From Amycolatopsis sp. cg9 (GTDB lineage: Bacteria; Actinomycetota; Actinomycetes; Mycobacteriales; Pseudonocardiaceae), in the NCBI RefSeq assembly GCF_041346945.1, contig NZ_CP166850.1:8354501-8418500 (forward strand): a DNA stretch of 64,000 nucleotides, in the 5' to 3' direction. The notes beneath the pieces are model-generated. The model did not search any database. It was not told where the DNA came from and saw nothing but the letters and a program-made list of their open reading frames with translations. The number at the start of each line of letters is the position of its first letter. The first letter of the stretch is position 1. Shown here in pieces: positions 38,494 to 47,316 of this stretch. The position numbers and the translations under genes are program-made.

Positions 38494-39489
38494 TCAGACG
38501 AGGCGGGCTCGCGGATCGAGCGCGCCGTAGCAGAGATCGACCAGGAAGTTCAGGACCGTGACCAGCAAGGCGGAGAACAGCGTCACGCCGAGCAGCACGG
38601 GCAGGTTGAGCGAGGCGATGGCGTCGACGAGCAGCCGCCCGACGCCGGCCATGCCGAAGATCCGCTCGGTGATCACGGTGCCGGCCAGCAGGCCGCCGAG
38701 GTCGACGCCGAACACGGTGACCACCGGCAGCAGGACGTTGCGCAGGGCGTGGCGGCCCACGACCTTCCGCTCGGTGAGGCCCTTCGCCCGCGCGGTGCGG
38801 ATGTAGTCCTCGCCGAGGGTTTCCAGCATCTGCCCGCGGGTGAGCCGCGCGTAGATCGCCGCGTGCAGGAACGCCAGCACGAACCACGGCAGGACCAGGT
38901 GCCACGCCCACTGCGCGGGGTCCTCGGTCAGCGGCACGTACCCGTTCTTCGGGACGACGTCGAGCGCGAACGCGAAGATCGTGATGCCGATCATCCCGGC
39001 CAGGTAGGCGGGCATGGACACGCCGGCCATCGCGGCGGCCATGGTGATCCGGTCGGCGGCGGTCCCGCGGCGCAGCGCCGAAAGCACGCCGAGGCCGACG
39101 CCGAGCACGATCCAGATCGCCGCGGCGCCGAGCGCGACCGAGAAGCTGACCTCGATCCGGCCGCCGATCTCGCTGAGCACGTCGACGTTGTTCTGGAAGT
39201 CCCAGCCGAAGCACGGCGCGGTGCAGTGGATCGCCGCGGCACCCGTGCCGAACGTCCGGCCGCCGGCGATCCCGCCGAGGAAGTCCAGGAACTGCCGGTA
39301 CCAGGGGACGTCGTAGCCCATGAACTCGCGCGCGAGCCGGAGGCCTTCCGGGGTGCACGGGCGGCCGCAGGCCATCCGCGCGGGGTCGGCGGGCAGGACG
39401 TAGAACACCACGAACGTCACGAACGCGACGACGAAGAGCACGAGCAGCATCCCGGCGAACCGGGTGGCCACGAAGCGGGCGGTGCGCAT
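38494..39489 (-). CDS. ABC transporter permease (DppB type)
   Basis: The 331-residue protein has about six helices: an N-terminal VATRFAGMLLVLFVVAFVTF, a periplasmic loop with a CGRPC pair and CTAPCFG, and the permease EAA loop region (EDYIRTARAKGLTERKVVGRH). This is the DppB-type half of the importer. ATG overlaps the stop of the other permease by one base (TGATG). The extracellular Cys pairs are unusual for DppB and may form disulfides. Confidence 0.92.
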   Translation of the reverse strand: MRTARFVATRFAGMLLVLFVVAFVTFVVFYVLPADPARMACGRPCTPEGLRLAREFMGYDVPWYRQFLDFLGGIAGGRTFGTGAAAIHCTAPCFGWDFQNNVDVLSEIGGRIEVSFSVALGAAAIWIVLGVGLGVLSALRRGTAADRITMAAAMAGVSMPAYLAGMIGITIFAFALDVVPKNGYVPLTEDPAQWAWHLVLPWFVLAFLHAAIYARLTRGQMLETLGEDYIRTARAKGLTERKVVGRHALRNVLLPVVTVFGVDLGGLLAGTVITERIFGMAGVGRLLVDAIASLNLPVLLGVTLFSALLVTVLNFLVDLCYGALDPRARLV

Positions 39490-40415
39490 CAGGCCGCACC
39501 CCCGGACCGCGGATCGAGCGCGTCGCGGACCGCGTCGCCGACGACGTTGAAGGCCAGGGTGATCAGGAACAGCAGGAGGCCGGGGAAGACGAGGTACATC
39601 GGGTCGGTCTCGAAGAAGTCGATCGCGGTGCTGATGGTGCGGCCCCAGCTCGGGGTCGGGGGCAGGACGCCGACGCCGAGGAACGACAGCGCGGCTTCGC
39701 TGCCGATCATCGACGGGATGGTGAGGCTGGCCACGACGATGATCGGCGCCCACAGGTTCGGCAGGAGCTCCTTGGTGAACACGTGCCACGGGCCGCCGCC
39801 GATCACCCGCGCGGCGGCCACGAAGTCGCGCTTGGCCAGCGTCAGCGTCTGGGCCCGGACGATGCGGGCCACCCGCGGCCAGCCGAACAGCCCGAGCACG
39901 ACGATCAACGTGATCTGGCGCGGGAAGTCGACCGGCAGGACGGCGCCGAGCGCGATCATGAAGATCAGGTAGGGGAAGCCGAGGATGACGTCGGCGGTCC
40001 AGGTGACCAGCCGGTCCCACCAGCCGCCGAGGTAGCCGGCGCTGACCCCGACGACGACGCCGAGCGCGGTGCCCAGCGCGGTCGCGCCCAGCCCGACGAG
40101 CAGCGATGTCCGCGCGCCGTGGGCGACGAGCGCGAAGAGGTCGACGCCGGTGAGGGGCTCGACCCCGAACCAGTGCGCGCCGCTCACCCCGCCGAGCGCG
40201 CCGGCGGGCAGCCCGGTCGGGCCGAGCGTGGTGATGTCCGGGGTGAGGCTCTGCCCCTCGGCCAGCACGAACAGGTCGGCCCCGGCGGCGAGCAGCACGA
40301 TCAGGACGACGAGCAGGGCGCAGCCGGACGTCCACCGCCCGGATCGGACGGCACGCCACACCGCGGCGGGCAGGGAACGCGCCGCCGCTGGCGGCGGGAG
40401 GGAGGGGGCGGACAC
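39489..40415 (-). CDS. ABC transporter permease (DppC type)
   Basis: The 308-residue protein has the DppC layout: an N-terminal helix (CALLVVLIVLLAAGADLFVL), the GVEPLTGVDLFALVAHGART loop that precedes the core, and the EAA loop near AKRDFVAAARVIGGGPWHVF. It ends VVGDAVRDALDPRSGG, a typical DppC C-terminus. It is the first gene of the four-gene importer operon; the 165-bp gap to the monooxygenase upstream contains two palindromes. Confidence 0.92.
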   Translation of the reverse strand: MSAPSLPPPAAARSLPAAVWRAVRSGRWTSGCALLVVLIVLLAAGADLFVLAEGQSLTPDITTLGPTGLPAGALGGVSGAHWFGVEPLTGVDLFALVAHGARTSLLVGLGATALGTALGVVVGVSAGYLGGWWDRLVTWTADVILGFPYLIFMIALGAVLPVDFPRQITLIVVLGLFGWPRVARIVRAQTLTLAKRDFVAAARVIGGGPWHVFTKELLPNLWAPIIVVASLTIPSMIGSEAALSFLGVGVLPPTPSWGRTISTAIDFFETDPMYLVFPGLLLFLITLAFNVVGDAVRDALDPRSGGAA

Positions 40416-40433
40416 AGCACCTTCAAGGTTCAG

Positions 40434-40452
40434 CCGATCGAGTGACGATCGG
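40434..40452. promoter_or_regulatory. Inverted repeat upstream of the importer operon
   Basis: CCGATCG-AGTGA-CGATCGG is a perfect 7-bp palindrome 18 bases upstream of the DppC-type gene. It may be an operator. No recognised regulator gene is next to it. Confidence 0.4.
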
Positions 40453-40485
40453 GGACTCTAAGGAGGTGCGTCGGTGATCGTTCAA

Positions 40486-40505
40486 CCGTCCCACCAGGTG
40501 GACGG
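40486..40505. promoter_or_regulatory. Imperfect inverted repeat in the same gap
   Basis: CCGTCCCACCAGGTGGACGG is a 20-base palindrome with one extra C in the left arm. It lies between the monooxygenase stop and the permease start and could be an operator or a weak attenuator. Confidence 0.35.
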
Positions 40506-40580
40506 TAAGTATCGCGCCCCACTGCCCTTTCATCCGGTTGATCCCGGTTTCCGGTCACGATGTGGTCGCTTTCGGCGGGC

Positions 40581-41777
40581 TCACGTGTACCAGGTCGGCT
40601 CCGGCAGCTCGCCGCGCAGCGCGTAGACCCCGACCTCCCGGCGCTTGTACGCCACCGGGTCGTGCAGCGAGTGGGTGCGCAGGTTCCGCCAGAACCGGTC
40701 CAGCCCGTGCTTCGACGCGCTCGCCCGGGCGCCGGTCAGCTCGAAGATCTTCGTCCCGATCTCCAGCCCGGTCTCGATCACGCGCTGCTTCGCGGCCGCG
40801 ATCAGGACCGCCAGCTCACCGCGTGCCTCGGCCGTCAGCTGCTCGCGCGGGGCGTGCAGCACCGCCGAGATCGCCGCGCCCGCCTTGTCGGTCAGCGCCT
40901 CCGCCGCCCACAGCTTCGCCTGCAGGTCGCCGTAGCCGTCGAGGATGTACCACTCCTCCGCGGCGGCGTCCTTGTCGTCGCCGCCGTAGGGCCACGGGCG
41001 GGTGCGCTCGCGGGTGTACGCCAGGCCCGCGTCGAGGGCGCCCTGGGCGATGCCGAGGTAGAAGTTCGTGAACACCAGCTGGATCGCCGGCACGTTGAGC
41101 GTGTTGTAGGTGAGCGGCCGGAACCGCCGGTCGACGTACCCGGCGGCGCTCGCCCACGGGACGCGCACGTCGGTGATCGTCACGCTGCCGGATTCGGTGA
41201 GGCGCTGGCCGATGTTGTCCCAGTCGTCGTGGAAGACGATGCCCTCCTGGGCGGACGGGACGATGGCGAAGACGTGGTCTTCGGTCCCGGCGAGGACGCC
41301 TTCGAGCACCGTGAGGTCGGAAACCCTGCTGCCGGTGGAAAACGACTTGTGTCCGTTGTAGACGAGCTCGTCACCGTCCTCGGTGATCGTCAGGTCGGAG
41401 TCCCGGGGGTTGACCGCGCCGCCGAAGAAGAAGTTGTTGTTCGTGTACAGCTCTTCGACGGCGGCGATCTGCTCGTCGGTGGCGACCAGCCGCGCCGCCC
41501 ACGCCCAGAGGTAGTGGTAGCCGAGCAGCTGCCCGATCGAGCCGTCCGCGCGGGCGATCTCACGGGTCACCCGGTAGGCGGTGTCCCAGGTCTGCCCGCC
41601 CCCGCCGTGCTCGACCGGGCCCAGCAGCGTGACCAGCCCGGCGTCCTTGAGCAGCCGGACTTCTTCGTGCGGGGTGGCGTTGCGGCGGTCGCGCTCGACG
41701 GCGTCGACGGCGAGTTTCGCGGCGACGTCCTTCGCGGTCGCGATCCAGTCGGCCGCGGTCTTTTCCGTGGTCGTCAA
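40581..41777 (-). CDS. Acyl-CoA dehydrogenase-fold monooxygenase (DszC/SfnB-like)
   Basis: The 398-residue protein has the acyl-CoA dehydrogenase fold: an N-terminal helical domain (VRLLKDAGLVTLLGPVEHGG, ARADGSIGQLLGYHYLWAWA), the mid-domain YNGHKSFSTGSRVSDLTVLE and the helical C-terminus with LYELTGARA-like IFELTGARASASKHGLDRFW. ELTGARA...GLDRFWRN(L)RT with no catalytic Glu loop is typical for the flavin monooxygenases DszC and SfnB that act in sulfur or dibenzothiophene metabolism with FMNH2. TTG start with AAGGGA upstream; longer frames are shadow sequence. It is upstream of the peptide-type importer on the same strand. Confidence 0.85.
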   Translation of the reverse strand: MTTTEKTAADWIATAKDVAAKLAVDAVERDRRNATPHEEVRLLKDAGLVTLLGPVEHGGGGQTWDTAYRVTREIARADGSIGQLLGYHYLWAWAARLVATDEQIAAVEELYTNNNFFFGGAVNPRDSDLTITEDGDELVYNGHKSFSTGSRVSDLTVLEGVLAGTEDHVFAIVPSAQEGIVFHDDWDNIGQRLTESGSVTITDVRVPWASAAGYVDRRFRPLTYNTLNVPAIQLVFTNFYLGIAQGALDAGLAYTRERTRPWPYGGDDKDAAAEEWYILDGYGDLQAKLWAAEALTDKAGAAISAVLHAPREQLTAEARGELAVLIAAAKQRVIETGLEIGTKIFELTGARASASKHGLDRFWRNLRTHSLHDPVAYKRREVGVYALRGELPEPTWYT

Positions 41778-41967
41778 CGGCTTTCCCTTCGGTGCGCGGG
41801 CATGGCGGACACCCCCGGGGAGCGGGGTTGTCCGGTGGGAGCGGTCAGGCGGTCCGGCAGCGGCCGCCGGCCATGATCCCGAGTACACCGGGACGCCTCA
41901 GGGGTGTCAACGGGAGTCCGCGCGCTGGGACCGGGCAGCCATGCGTTCTCCGCGTAACCTGCCAACC

Positions 41968-43638
41968 ATGAGGTCGGCACGCTTGGTTTCGCTCAACGTC
42001 GGGTTGCCCGAGGACGTCGCCTGGGCGGGCCGGACCGTCCACACGGGAATTTTCAAGTACCCGGTCGAGGGACCGCGGCTGGTCCGCCGGCTCAACGTCG
42101 ACGGCGACGGCCAGGGCGACCTGGGCGGCCACGGCGGCGAGAACCGGGCGGTGCTGGTCTACCAGCGCGAGTCGTACGAGCACTGGCGGCGCTTCCTCGG
42201 CCGCGACGACCTCGAGGACGGCCAGTTCGGCGAGAACTTCACCGTCGAGGGCCTCGCCGACGACGAAGTGCACATCGGCGACCGGTACCGGATCGGCGAG
42301 GCGGAGTTCGAGGTCACCCAGCCGCGGGTCACGTGCTTCCGCGTCGGCATGCGCCTGGGCGAGCCGCGCATGCCGGCCCTGCTGGTGGCCCACCACCGGC
42401 CGGGCTTCTACCTGCGCGTCATCACCGAGGGCCGCGTCCGGGCCGGCGACGAGATCGTCCGCACCCGGACCGGCCGCCACGAGCTGAGCGTCGCGGCCGT
42501 CGACGCGCTCCTCTACCTGCCGGACCGCGACCGCGACACGCTGCGCAAGGCCCTCGACGTCCCGGCCCTCAGCCCCGGCTGGCAGGGCTCGTTCCGCGAC
42601 CTGCTGGCGGCGGCCCCGGCACCCCCGGTCCGGCGCGGGTTCCGGCCGCTGCGCGTGACCCGCGTGGCGCCGGAGAGCACGACGGTGACCTCGATCCACC
42701 TGACCGCCGACGAGCCGCTCCCCCGCCCCGAGCCGGGCCAGTACGTGACGCTGCGCGTCCCGGGCGCGGGCGACCCGGCCCCGGTCCGCAGCTATTCGCT
42801 TTCGGCGGCGCCGTCGGAGAGCGAGTACCGCATCAGCGTCAAGCGCGACGGCGTCGTGAGCAGCTACCTCCAGACGCACGTGACCCCTGGGACCGTGGTG
42901 GAGGTCGCGGGCCCTCGCGGCGACTTCGTCCTGACGGACGAGGAGCGTCCGGTGGTGCTGGTCTCGGCGGGCATCGGCATCACACCGGTGCTGGCGATGC
43001 TGCACGCTCTGGCGGCCCGCGAGTCGGAGCGGGACGTGCGCTGGGTGCACACCGCCCGGACGGCGGCCGAGCAGGCGTTCGCCACCGAGGCGCACCGGCT
43101 CCTGGCTGCGTTGCCCCACGGCCGCGAGCACGTCCACCTCACCTCGGAGACCGGGCGGCTGACCCCGGCCGAGCTGTCCGCCTTGGACTTGCCGGTGGCC
43201 GCGGCGGTCTACTTGTGCGGCCCGGACGCGTTCATGACGGCCATGCGTGCCGCGTTCGTTTCGCTCGGCTTCGACGCATCCCGCGTCCACAGTGAACTGT
43301 TCGGCGGCGTCTCGGCGATCAACCCGGGCCTCGTCGGCGCCGTCCGCAAGCCACCGCACGCACCGGCGGGCACGCCGGGCAGCGGCCCGGCGGTGACGTT
43401 CGCACGCAGCGGGTTGACCGTGCCGTGGGGCGAGGGGTATCCGAGCCTCCTGGAGTTCGCCGAGGCGTGCGATGTGCCGACCCGGTGGTCGTGCCGGACC
43501 GGGGTGTGCCACACGTGCGTGACGCCGGTGCTTTCGGGGAGCGTGTCGTACGAGCCGGAGCCGCTCGAGCCGCCCGCGGAGGGCGAGGCTCTCGTCTGCT
43601 GCGCGCGGCCGAGCGAGGACGTGGTGCTGGACCTGTGA
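41968..43638 (+). CDS. MOSC domain-ferredoxin/FAD oxidoreductase fusion
   Basis: The 556-residue protein joins a YiiM-like MOSC domain (about 1-215; GDGQGDLGGHGGENRAVLVY, VTCFRVGMRLGEP, with the molybdenum-cofactor-ligating Cys in TCFR) to a phthalate-dioxygenase-type reductase: FAD motif RSYS at 274-277, NAD motif AGIGITPVLAML near 333 and a C-terminal plant-type 2Fe-2S cluster (Cys509, 514, 517 and a fourth near 548 in LVCCARP). It probably reduces N-hydroxylated or related compounds with NADH. A TAACCT -10-like box lies 7 bases before the ATG, suggesting a leaderless message; an ATG at 41941 is an alternative. Confidence 0.92.
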   Translation: MRSARLVSLNVGLPEDVAWAGRTVHTGIFKYPVEGPRLVRRLNVDGDGQGDLGGHGGENRAVLVYQRESYEHWRRFLGRDDLEDGQFGENFTVEGLADDEVHIGDRYRIGEAEFEVTQPRVTCFRVGMRLGEPRMPALLVAHHRPGFYLRVITEGRVRAGDEIVRTRTGRHELSVAAVDALLYLPDRDRDTLRKALDVPALSPGWQGSFRDLLAAAPAPPVRRGFRPLRVTRVAPESTTVTSIHLTADEPLPRPEPGQYVTLRVPGAGDPAPVRSYSLSAAPSESEYRISVKRDGVVSSYLQTHVTPGTVVEVAGPRGDFVLTDEERPVVLVSAGIGITPVLAMLHALAARESERDVRWVHTARTAAEQAFATEAHRLLAALPHGREHVHLTSETGRLTPAELSALDLPVAAAVYLCGPDAFMTAMRAAFVSLGFDASRVHSELFGGVSAINPGLVGAVRKPPHAPAGTPGSGPAVTFARSGLTVPWGEGYPSLLEFAEACDVPTRWSCRTGVCHTCVTPVLSGSVSYEPEPLEPPAEGEALVCCARPSEDVVLDL

Positions 43639-43650
43639 GCCGGCCACGGT

Positions 43651-43677
43651 AGGCCCGGAGCCGGTGGCTGCGGGCCT
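43651..43677 (+). terminator. Probable terminator of the MOSC fusion gene
   Basis: AGGCCCG (43651-43657) pairs with CGGGCCT (43671-43677) across a 13-base loop and is followed by TTC. It lies between convergent genes 13 bases past the MOSC-fusion stop. Confidence 0.5.
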
Positions 43678-43693
43678 TTCCCGTGTTCGGTTG

Positions 43694-44863
43694 TCAGGCT
43701 GCGGATGGCAGCGGCTGATGCAGGTTGTTGCGCCTGGGTTTTCGGCGTTTGTCCAAGAACCGTGGAGGCAGGAACTCGGGGTGACCGTCGGTGGCGATGC
43801 GGACCTGCCAGCCGGAACGGTGCAGCAACCGGTGATGATGCCCGCAGAGCAACACCAGGTTCGCCAGGTCGGTCGGGCCACCCTCGGCCCAGTGCCGGAT
43901 GTGGTGACCTTGGCAATGCCGGGGCGGGCGGTGACAGCCCGGGAACGCACAACCCCGGTCGCGCAGGAACAGCGCCCGCCGCAAGCCGGGTGAGATCAGG
44001 CGGCGGGCCCGGCCGAGGTCGAGAGGTTCGCTGGTAGTGCCCAGGACAGCAGGGATGAGTTTGCAGTCGCAGGCGTGAAGCCGGGCTTCGGCGGCCGAGA
44101 GCAGGCCGGTGTCGCCGAGGGTCGCAGTGCCGAGGACGGACTGCAGGTCCGACAGGGAGACCGCGACCATGACGTGGGCGCGTTCCCCGGCCTGGGTCGG
44201 CAGCTCTGGGGAGTTGAGGGCCAGGTCCACCGCGTCGGAGAACGCGTCGCCGTAACGATCCTGCGGGGAACGCAGGTCGGGGCCGTCGTCGGCGGAGCGG
44301 CGTTCGGCCAGGGCGTCGAGCAGGGCGCTGGCGCGGGTGCCGGTCTCGTCGTCGAAGCGGCCGGACAGTTCCCACATCCCGGTGCGTTTGCGGCGCAGCG
44401 ACAACTCCCGGGCGGGGGTGGCGGGCTCGGGGCCGCCGGGGTCGAGGTGGGCCACGATCCGCGCGCCGAGCGCGGCGACTTGTCTGTGGCCGTTGTCGGC
44501 GGCGAAGGCCAGTAGGTCTGCTTCGGCGGTGTCGCGGTGCTCGGCCGGGATCCGGGTGAGAGCCTCGACGATCGTGTCGATCATCGGAGTGCTCAGCCGT
44601 CCGGTGAGGGCGGCGACACCGGTCGCGGGAGCGGCGTTGGCTCGTACGACAGTCCGCACGGCGGCAGCGCGGGGGACATCGGCGAGGTGTTCGTAAAGCC
44701 GCGCGGTGGAGCGGTATCCGAACAGTTCCCGCACACCCCGCGACTCGATTTCCACGAGCACCGCACCCATCTCCGCCTCAGCGGACCGCACAACGGTGAG
44801 CAGGGTACGGAGGCGGTCGGCCAAGGCCCCCGCATCCGCTCTCCACACCGCTTCTCTGTCCAC
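43694..44863 (-). CDS. DUF222 / HNH-endonuclease protein (13E12-type)
   Basis: The 389-residue protein has the helical DUF222 domain (about 10-260) and a C-terminal HNH: RDRGCAFPGCHRPPRHCQGH, then HHIRHWAEGGPTDLANLVLL and CGHHHRLLH with the two CxxC-type zinc ligands. Such repeat-family proteins (REP13E12 of mycobacteria) are widespread in actinomycetes and are often associated with mobile elements; no inverted repeats flank this copy. Its codon use is as in its neighbours. GTG start; the gene is convergent with the MOSC fusion. Confidence 0.9.
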   Translation of the reverse strand: MDREAVWRADAGALADRLRTLLTVVRSAEAEMGAVLVEIESRGVRELFGYRSTARLYEHLADVPRAAAVRTVVRANAAPATGVAALTGRLSTPMIDTIVEALTRIPAEHRDTAEADLLAFAADNGHRQVAALGARIVAHLDPGGPEPATPARELSLRRKRTGMWELSGRFDDETGTRASALLDALAERRSADDGPDLRSPQDRYGDAFSDAVDLALNSPELPTQAGERAHVMVAVSLSDLQSVLGTATLGDTGLLSAAEARLHACDCKLIPAVLGTTSEPLDLGRARRLISPGLRRALFLRDRGCAFPGCHRPPRHCQGHHIRHWAEGGPTDLANLVLLCGHHHRLLHRSGWQVRIATDGHPEFLPPRFLDKRRKPRRNNLHQPLPSAA

Positions 44864-45009
44864 ACACCAAGATTACCGACGATCGACCACCTGTTCATCA
44901 CTCGATCGGGTGCACCCGCTGCACTTCAGTGCCGAGTCAGCGGGGCGGGACACGATCGGAGTCAGGGGCCATCCCCTACGCCGGCCATCACATCGAAGAG
45001 AGGCCTCCA

Positions 45010-45840
45010 TTGGACACCGCCATCGACGACCGCACTCGTATGCAGAGCAACCAGCAGGGCTGGAACCGGCGGGCGCTCGCCCACCTGGACTCGACCTACT
45101 ACGACCTCGACGCGTTCCGGGCCGGCAAGAGCAGCCTGCGCTCGCTGGAGAAGGGCGCGCTCGGGGACGTTTCCGGCAAGGACTTCCTGCACCTGCAGTG
45201 CCACATCGGGCTGAACGCGATCTCGTGGGCGCGGCTGGGCGCGAACGTCACGGCCGTGGACTTCGCCGACGAGGCCCTCAAGATCGGCCGGGAGCTGGCC
45301 GACGGCCTGAACACCGACATCAACTTCGTGCACGCCAACGTCTTCGACCTGCCCCAGGTGCTGGACGACTCCTTCGACATCGTCTACACCGACTACGGCG
45401 TGCTCCACCTCCTGCCCGACCTCAACGCCTGGGCCAAGGTCGTGGCGCACTTCCTGAAGCCCGGCGGGGTCTTCCACATCGCGGAGATCCACCCGATCCT
45501 CGCCGCGGTCGAAGAGGTCGACGGCGTGCTGCGGGTGCGGCCGGAACGGCTCCCGAGCGGGCCGCTGGAGGACGAGGTCTCCGCGACCTACGGCGACGGG
45601 TACGACGACGTCCAGCACATCGAGTCGTACAAGCAGTACAGCTGGCTGTGGACCATTCCCGAGATCATGGGCGCGCTGATCGCGGCGGGCCTGCAGATCC
45701 GGACGTTCACCGAAGTCCCGGTCGACTGCCGGCAGCGCTTCAGCACCATGGTCCGCGACGAGCACGACGAGGGCTTCTGGCGCCTGCCCGGCGACCCGCT
45801 CCCGCTGTCGTGGACGCTCTCCGCGAGCAAGCCCGAGTAG
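45010..45840 (+). CDS. Class I SAM-dependent methyltransferase
   Basis: The 276-residue protein has methyltransferase motif I LHLQCHIGLNAISWARLGA, motif II VTAVDFADEALKIG, the FVHANVFDLPQ loop and DIVYTDYGVLHLL before a helix-strand NAWAKVVAHFLKPGG. The C-terminal half (SYKQYSWLWTIPEIMGALIA) is typical for small-molecule methyltransferases. Start TTG at 45010 is preceded by GAGAGG; an ATG at 45040 is possible. It is divergent from the HNH gene and convergent with the FkbH-like gene, with a strong terminator between. Relation to the cluster on the right is unknown. Confidence 0.88.
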   Translation: MDTAIDDRTRMQSNQQGWNRRALAHLDSTYYDLDAFRAGKSSLRSLEKGALGDVSGKDFLHLQCHIGLNAISWARLGANVTAVDFADEALKIGRELADGLNTDINFVHANVFDLPQVLDDSFDIVYTDYGVLHLLPDLNAWAKVVAHFLKPGGVFHIAEIHPILAAVEEVDGVLRVRPERLPSGPLEDEVSATYGDGYDDVQHIESYKQYSWLWTIPEIMGALIAAGLQIRTFTEVPVDCRQRFSTMVRDEHDEGFWRLPGDPLPLSWTLSASKPE

Positions 45841-45848
45841 CACGCGAA

Positions 45849-45879
45849 CCGGCCCCGCCTTCACCGAAGGCGGGGCCGG
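45849..45879. terminator. Bidirectional hairpin terminator
   Basis: A perfect 14-bp GC-rich stem (CCGGCCCCGCCTTC and its complement, 45849-45862 and 45866-45879) with a 3-base loop ACC lies between the convergent methyltransferase and the last gene of the NRPS/PKS cluster. It marks the left border of the cluster. Confidence 0.9.
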
Positions 45880-45885
45880 ATTCCG

Positions 45886-47316
45886 TTATACCGCGCGAAC
45901 CGCCACCGGCCCCTCGGCGTCCTGCGCCGAAGCGGCGAACTCCAGCGCGACGTCGTTGCGCCCGGTCGGGGTGAGGACGAGCTCGACCGCGGAACAACCG
46001 TGACGTTCCGCCGCGGCCGCGATCTCCCTCAGCACCAACGGTTCCACGCCGCGGCCCAGCACCGGGCACGAGACCGAGAACACCTCGACGCGGCAGACGC
46101 CGTCGCCGAACTCCAGCGCCGCCACCGCGCCCAGGCCGTGGTCGCCGAACCGGTCGCGGACCGATGCCGCCAGCAGCAGCCGGTCCGGGCCGGCCGCGAA
46201 GGCCGCCGGGTCGAACCCCGCGGGTACCGGGCCCAGCACGAAGTCCTTGGCCCGTGCGAGCAGTTCGGTCACCTTCGGGAACTCCGGCTCGCCGAACGTC
46301 ACCGACAGGTCCAGGCCCGCCAGGAAGTCGTCCAGTGACAACGTGCCCGGGGCTGCCGAGGGCGACGCCGGAGGAGCACCGGGCCGGCGCGGCAGTGGCC
46401 GGTCGAAGACACCGGCCTCCTGCAGTTCCGCCGGCCAGTTTTCGGTGGCCGCGCCGAGGAGCACCGGTTCCCGGCCGGCCGCGGCCGTCGCACCCGCCGG
46501 ATCCGTGGTCAGCAGCCAGCTCGGGCCGGGCGGCGGCGGTTCGCCGGCGGAGACGACCGTCACTCCGGCCGCTGCCAGCCGCCCCAACGGATCGCGCAGG
46601 ACCTCCGCGTACTCCGGCGCCGCGAGGTCCGCGCCGAGGACCACCGCACGGGGAACGCCGCCGAAGTGCGTGCGCAGGAGCCGGGCGATGCCGAGGCCGA
46701 GGCGCCAGAACACTTCCTCGCGGTAGGGGATCCGGGCGAACGCGTACAGCGCCGGGTGGTGCGCGCTCAGCGCCCCGACCTCGCGCACCGCCGCCTCCGC
46801 GTCGGCGACCAGCACCTGGGGACGGCCCGCGAGCCGGTCCCGCAGCCGTTGCCGGGCCGTCGAGACCGCGGCCACGACGCCGTCCGCCTGCCCGGCGTCG
46901 GCCGCGCCGGCGCCGTCCTGCGGGAGTGCCGGGAGCACGAACACCAGGCAGCTCTCCCAGCGGTCGGCGGCCGCCGCCGCGGCGTCGGCGAGCCGCAGCA
47001 GTTCGGCTTCCTCTTCGCCGTCCGGCAGTTCCTCCCAGCGCGGGGCGACGACGAGCGCGTCGGGCGCGAGCCGGGCCAGCTTCCCGTGATCGCCGAGGCA
47101 CTCCGGCAGGATCTGGTCGAACGGCCCGACGACGATCTCGGGGGCCAGGCCCGCGTCCGCGAGCGCCACCCGCAGGTAGGGCTCGACCGGGTCGATCGTG
47201 TAGGTGGCCAGCAGCCCGACGGTCAGCACCGGCGGGACCGCGGGCAGGGTGCGGCGGCGGGCCCGGACGGCGGCCGCGGCGTCGGCCGGCGCGTCGCGCT
47301 CAGCGGTCGAGGGCAT
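45886..47316 (-). CDS. FkbH-like protein with eroded HAD core
   Basis: The 476-residue protein follows the FkbH plan. The N-terminal domain (about 28-130) has VGLLATYTIDPVEPYLRVAL and VGPFDQILPE, as in glyceryl-ACP-forming FkbH proteins. The C-terminal GNAT-like domain (about 375-470) has VRDRFGDHGLGAVAAL and VLGRGVEPLVLREIA. In between, where FkbH has the HAD phosphatase motif DLDNTLW, this protein reads AVVLGADLAAPEYAEV (about 224), without the DxD nucleophile. So phosphatase chemistry is probably lost, and the protein may act as an acyl carrier-binding or transfer partner for the MbtH-ACP. It is the last gene of the leftward operon and overlaps E2 by 17 bases. Confidence 0.8.
   Translation of the reverse strand: MPSTAERDAPADAAAAVRARRRTLPAVPPVLTVGLLATYTIDPVEPYLRVALADAGLAPEIVVGPFDQILPECLGDHGKLARLAPDALVVAPRWEELPDGEEEAELLRLADAAAAAADRWESCLVFVLPALPQDGAGAADAGQADGVVAAVSTARQRLRDRLAGRPQVLVADAEAAVREVGALSAHHPALYAFARIPYREEVFWRLGLGIARLLRTHFGGVPRAVVLGADLAAPEYAEVLRDPLGRLAAAGVTVVSAGEPPPPGPSWLLTTDPAGATAAAGREPVLLGAATENWPAELQEAGVFDRPLPRRPGAPPASPSAAPGTLSLDDFLAGLDLSVTFGEPEFPKVTELLARAKDFVLGPVPAGFDPAAFAAGPDRLLLAASVRDRFGDHGLGAVAALEFGDGVCRVEVFSVSCPVLGRGVEPLVLREIAAAAERHGCSAVELVLTPTGRNDVALEFAASAQDAEGPVAVRAV

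Noticed and set aside
43694-44863. DUF222-HNH gene as part of a mobile element
   Set aside because: No terminal inverted repeats, target duplication or transposase/integrase near it.
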